From contig NZ_JAVVES010000005.1 of NCBI RefSeq assembly GCF_032250955.1, positions 1-64,000 of the forward strand: DNA of 64,000 nucleotides, written 5' to 3'. The position numbers and the translations under genes were made by a program. Positions 61,823-64,000 of this stretch are shown piece by piece. Below the pieces are notes generated by a model that was given only the letters and a program-made list of their open reading frames with translations, was not told the DNA's origin and searched no databases. This DNA is from Sulfuriflexus sp032250955 (GTDB lineage Bacteria; Pseudomonadota; Gammaproteobacteria; AKS1). How positions within the stretch are numbered: position 1 is the stretch's first letter; every line of letters begins with the position of its first letter.

Positions 61823-62443
61823 ATGAATTACTACCAGGATTTAACTCTCATGCCGAATACTGAAGTTAACCTCGGCTATATCTGGAAAAAAGTCTTTCAA
61901 CAGGTACACATTGCCTTGGTGGATAACAGAGTCGGTGACAATGAATCCGCTATTGCACTTTCAATTCCGGGTTATAAATCAGGGGCGTCGAAAGAAAAGT
62001 ACTTTCCTTTAGGCGATAAACTGCGTTTGTTAGCTGCCAATGAAGACGCGCTAGTAAAGCTGGACATTCACCAATGGCTAAAACGGTTGAGCGATTATTG
62101 TCATATTAAACCGATTAAAGCTGTGCCTGCTAGCATCAAGCAGTACGCACAATTTAAACGTAAACCCGTTAAGTCAATTGAAAAAAAGGCGAAGCGCAGA
62201 GCTGAGCATTTGAATAAACCTTATGCTGAGGTTCTGGCTTATTTACTTAAAGAAGGGAGATCTGACAAAAGTTCATTACCCTATATTAACGTCGAGAGTC
62301 AGGAGACTAAAAAGCGAGTAGCGCAAGGGGTGTCATGTCAGTTTTCACTCTTCATCGAGCAGATGCTTTTTGATGCGCCTGCTTCGGGGAAGTTTGACTG
62401 CTACGGCCTCTCCAAAACCGCCACCGTCCCCTGGTTTGACTAA
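61823..62443 (+). CDS. csy4: Csy4 (Cas6f), crRNA-processing endoribonuclease
   Basis: Cleaves pre-crRNA in the repeat and stays bound to the 3' hairpin. The catalytic histidine is at H29 (QQVHIAL), exactly as in P. aeruginosa Csy4, and the C-terminal RNA-binding region has a basic helix around residues 108-130 (KRKPVKSIEKKAKRRAEH). Its 206 aa is somewhat longer than P. aeruginosa Csy4 (187 aa). It is the last cas gene; no repeat array follows within the window. Confidence 0.95.
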   Translation: MNYYQDLTLMPNTEVNLGYIWKKVFQQVHIALVDNRVGDNESAIALSIPGYKSGASKEKYFPLGDKLRLLAANEDALVKLDIHQWLKRLSDYCHIKPIKAVPASIKQYAQFKRKPVKSIEKKAKRRAEHLNKPYAEVLAYLLKEGRSDKSSLPYINVESQETKKRVAQGVSCQFSLFIEQMLFDAPASGKFDCYGLSKTATVPWFD

Positions 62444-62580
62444 CCGTTGACTGGCGGTAGCTGGCTTACGAACGCAAGGCACGGTATTAACCACATTTGC
62501 CTGAGGTTCTGAACAATGATGATTTTGGGGACATTTTGTTGCTTTCTAACACTTGGCAGCCGTCTACTGAGAAATATGGG

Positions 62581-62627
62581 TTGGCCATCCACGATTGCCT
62601 AGCCTATAATCTAGACAGTCTAGACAG
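62581..62627 (+). promoter_or_regulatory. Promoter and tandem operator of the first toxin-antitoxin pair
   Basis: A perfect -10 (TATAAT, 62605-62610) lies 18 bp from TTGGCC (62581-62586), a plausible -35. Immediately after the -10 are two exact tandem copies of TCTAGACAG (62610-62618 and 62619-62627), each containing the palindrome TCTAGA. Antitoxins of this kind typically repress their own operon by binding such sites. The rest of 62444-62580 shows no gene. Confidence 0.6.
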
Positions 62628-62644
62628 AAAGTGAGGTGAGAACT

Positions 62645-62890
62645 ATGTCGTGGCAATTACAGGATGCAAAAAATCGCCTCAGTGCCGTGGTTAAGGCGGC
62701 TGAAAAAGAGGGGCCTCAGGTGATAACCGTCCATGGGCAGGAGAAAGCGGTCGTGCTTTCCGCCGAGGCCTACCAGCGCCTGGTGCAGCGCAAGGGGAGT
62801 TTGTTGGAGTTTTTCCAGCACTCGCCCTGGGCGAAAACCGAGATTGATATTTCCCGTTCAAAGGATACCGGCCGGGAAGTCGAGTTGTGA
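62645..62890 (+). CDS. Type II antitoxin, Phd/YefM family
   Basis: An 81-aa antitoxin. The N-terminal part (WQLQDAKNRLSAVVKAAEKEGPQVITVHGQ) is the Phd/YefM DNA-binding fold, and the C-terminal tail should wrap the toxin. ATG 62645 is preferred, with GAGGTGAG upstream. The toxin gene starts inside its stop (GTG 62887), so the two are coupled. Confidence 0.88.
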   Translation: MSWQLQDAKNRLSAVVKAAEKEGPQVITVHGQEKAVVLSAEAYQRLVQRKGSLLEFFQHSPWAKTEIDISRSKDTGREVEL

Positions 62891-63312
62891 ATTACCTGCT
62901 TGATACCTGCCTGTTATCTGAGCTGCGAAAACCGGAGCCGGATGCCGGGGTGGTGGCATGGGTATCCGATGTCGATGAGAGCAGGTTGTTTGTCAGTGTC
63001 CTGAGCCTGGGGGAGATTCAAAAAGGAGTCGCCAAACTGGAGGATGGCCGGCGCAAGAACGCGTTTCAGCACTGGCTCGAACAGGATTTGCTGGTTCGCT
63101 TTGAGGGTCGCATTCTAGCCCTGGATCTCGATATGGCGCTGGAATGGGGATTTGTGAGTGCAGCAACCGAGAGCCGGGGGAAACCGGCCCCGGTTGTCGA
63201 TGCCCTGCTGGCGGTAACGGCATTGGTGCGTAACCTCACCCTGGTGACCCGTAACGTCAAAGACTTTGACGGTTTTCCGGTGAAGGTGCTCAATCCCTGG
63301 AATCATGGTTAA
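62887..63312 (+). CDS. PIN-domain toxin (VapC/FitB-like)
   Basis: A 141-aa PIN-domain RNase toxin. Acidic residues D6 (LLDTCLLSE), E12, E43 and D105 (VVDALLAV) fit the PIN active site, with a further Asp near 126-128. The start is GTG 62887, overlapping the antitoxin stop by 4 nt. FitB/VapC toxins cleave tRNA or rRNA; its target is unknown. VapC with a Phd/YefM antitoxin is a common mix. Confidence 0.88.
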   Translation: MNYLLDTCLLSELRKPEPDAGVVAWVSDVDESRLFVSVLSLGEIQKGVAKLEDGRRKNAFQHWLEQDLLVRFEGRILALDLDMALEWGFVSAATESRGKPAPVVDALLAVTALVRNLTLVTRNVKDFDGFPVKVLNPWNHG

Positions 63313-63362
63313 AGATATCGCGTGCCAGAGCCGCGCGGTGGTTTACGTGGGCATAGAGTTTT

Positions 63363-63378
63363 ATATCAAAATTGATAT
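63363..63378. promoter_or_regulatory. Operator-like palindrome of the second toxin-antitoxin pair
   Basis: ATATCAA-AA-TTGATAT is a perfect palindrome with a 2-bp centre, 20 nt before the toxin ATG. It is a likely binding site for the HTH antitoxin encoded second in the pair. Confidence 0.55.
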
Positions 63379-63398
63379 ATTAGTGATAAGGGACTATC

Positions 63399-63722
63399 AT
63401 GAGAAAGCTCCTATTCGAGGGCGATACCCTGGCGCTGATCCGTCAGTTACCTGATGACGCACGGCACCGGGCCGGTTATGAGATTGACCGGGTACAGCGG
63501 GACAGAGAACCTGAAAACTGGAAGCCGTTTCCTGCAATCGGGCAAGGTGCGCGCGAGATTCGAATACAGGTGAGCAGGCAATACCGGATTATCTACATTG
63601 CGAAATTTGCGGATACGGTGCATGTCCTGCATGTGTTCGCGAAAAAGTCACAGAAAACCCGAAAGTCGGATATCGAAATCGCGAAGAACAGATTGAAAGA
63701 AGTTATCAGGAGGTATCGATAA
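63399..63722 (+). CDS. RelE/HigB-like toxin (Gp49 family)
   Basis: A 107-aa RelE-superfamily protein of the phage-derived Gp49/HigB type. It has PFPAIGQGAREIRI followed by QYRIIYIAKFADTVHVLHVF and KKSQKT, typical of this fold, which cleaves mRNA on the ribosome. AAGGGA precedes the ATG. Toxin first, antitoxin second (ATG 63725) is the HigBA order. Confidence 0.85.
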   Translation: MRKLLFEGDTLALIRQLPDDARHRAGYEIDRVQRDREPENWKPFPAIGQGAREIRIQVSRQYRIIYIAKFADTVHVLHVFAKKSQKTRKSDIEIAKNRLKEVIRRYR

Positions 63723-63724
63723 TC

Positions 63725-64000
63725 ATGTCACAGGAATTTACGAGTGTCTGGGATGCGATTGAAGGTGATCAGGTACAGGCTGCGAACCTGAAATTACGCT
63801 CTCAGTTAATGATAGAAGTCTCCGAATATGTCAAAGAATCCGGTTTGACACAGACCGAAGCGGCAAAAAAACTCGGCACGACTCAACCCCGGTTGAATGA
63901 TGTATTAAAAGGCAGAATCGAAAAATGCACAGTCGACCGACTGGTGAACATGCTCGCTGCGGTCGGTTACAAGGTAAATCTGGACATTTCACACGCTGCC
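63725..64000 (+). CDS. HTH antitoxin (HigA/XRE-like), truncated by window edge
   Basis: Starts 2 nt after the toxin's stop and is open to the end of the window (92 codons, no stop seen). The helix-turn-helix is LTQTEAAKKLGTTQPRLNDV, followed by LVNMLAAVGYKVNLDI. It is the probable antitoxin and autoregulator of the preceding RelE-like toxin. The 3' end lies outside the window, although the visible part is already about the full size of the family. Confidence 0.82.
   Translation, partial: MSQEFTSVWDAIEGDQVQAANLKLRSQLMIEVSEYVKESGLTQTEAAKKLGTTQPRLNDVLKGRIEKCTVDRLVNMLAAVGYKVNLDISHAA

Noticed and set aside
62547..62574. Possible single degenerate I-F CRISPR repeat after csy4
   Set aside because: Only about 13 of 28 positions fit a typical type I-F repeat (mainly CACT and a CT-AGAAA end), the CTGCC/GGCAG stem is not intact and no second copy follows.
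1..64000. tRNA, rRNA, prophage or transposase genes
   Set aside because: None could be recognised: no tRNA-like cloverleaf, no rRNA segment and no transposase or integrase motif outside Cas1.

Overview
The window reads as a chromosomal segment of a salt-adapted gammaproteobacterium, probably autotrophic or sulfur-metabolising. The evidence is a complete ectoine operon with its own aspartate kinase and MarR regulator, a DsrC/TusE-family protein, a SulP permease, a class Ia ribonucleotide reductase behind a cobalamin riboswitch, and a large glycogen/hexose-phosphate block. The genus cannot be fixed from sequence alone.

Layout. 1-4.6 kb: B12 riboswitch, nrdA, nrdB. 4.7-12.1 kb: TrkH potassium transporter, MtfA peptidase, a spermidine-synthase-like protein, a small unknown protein, a PtsI-like protein without its HPr-binding half, a CDP-alcohol phosphatidyltransferase, a DUF3581 protein and a TVP38/VTT membrane protein. 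12.4-31.6 kb: oxidative pentose phosphate genes (gnd-zwf-pgl), then glycogen metabolism: glgA and glgB leftward; glgC, a GH57 enzyme, malQ and glgP rightward; pgm leftward; pgi and glk rightward. Together these can interconvert glucose, glucose-6-P, glucose-1-P, ADP-glucose and branched glucan, and drain glucose-6-P to pentose phosphate and NADPH. 31.9-38.7 kb: Hsp20, a DsrC-like protein with an unusual C-terminus, a 159-bp palindromic element, then the ectoine locus (ectR-cheW leftward; ectA-ectB-ectC, a DksA-like gene and ask rightward) with candidate operators between. 38.7-52 kb: a GNAT enzyme, SulP permease, a two-component system, then an unusual envelope cluster: a signal-peptide-bearing protein with glucan water dikinase-like domain order, two exported SxxK serine hydrolases, and an ADP/ATP-carrier-like membrane protein; a porin-like protein and a Ca/Na antiporter follow.

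52.3-62.4 kb is a complete type I-F cas operon (cas1, cas2-3, csy1, csy2, csy3, csy4), richer in A+T than its surroundings. It is preceded by a WYL regulator and a 48-codon open frame that resembles the N-terminus of a Cas3 HD domain from a different CRISPR type, apparently the relic of a displaced system. No CRISPR array is visible in the window. Two toxin-antitoxin pairs (Phd/VapC-like and RelE/HigA-like), each with a visible operator-like repeat, end the window; the last gene runs off the edge.

A dispersed repeat with CCCTCTCCCT / AGGGTGAGGG ends occurs several times, including between cas1 and cas2-3. The most promising candidates for an undescribed system are the exported dikinase-like protein with its possible nucleotide carrier (43.4-49.8 kb), and the hybrid CRISPR locus with a foreign cas3 relic.
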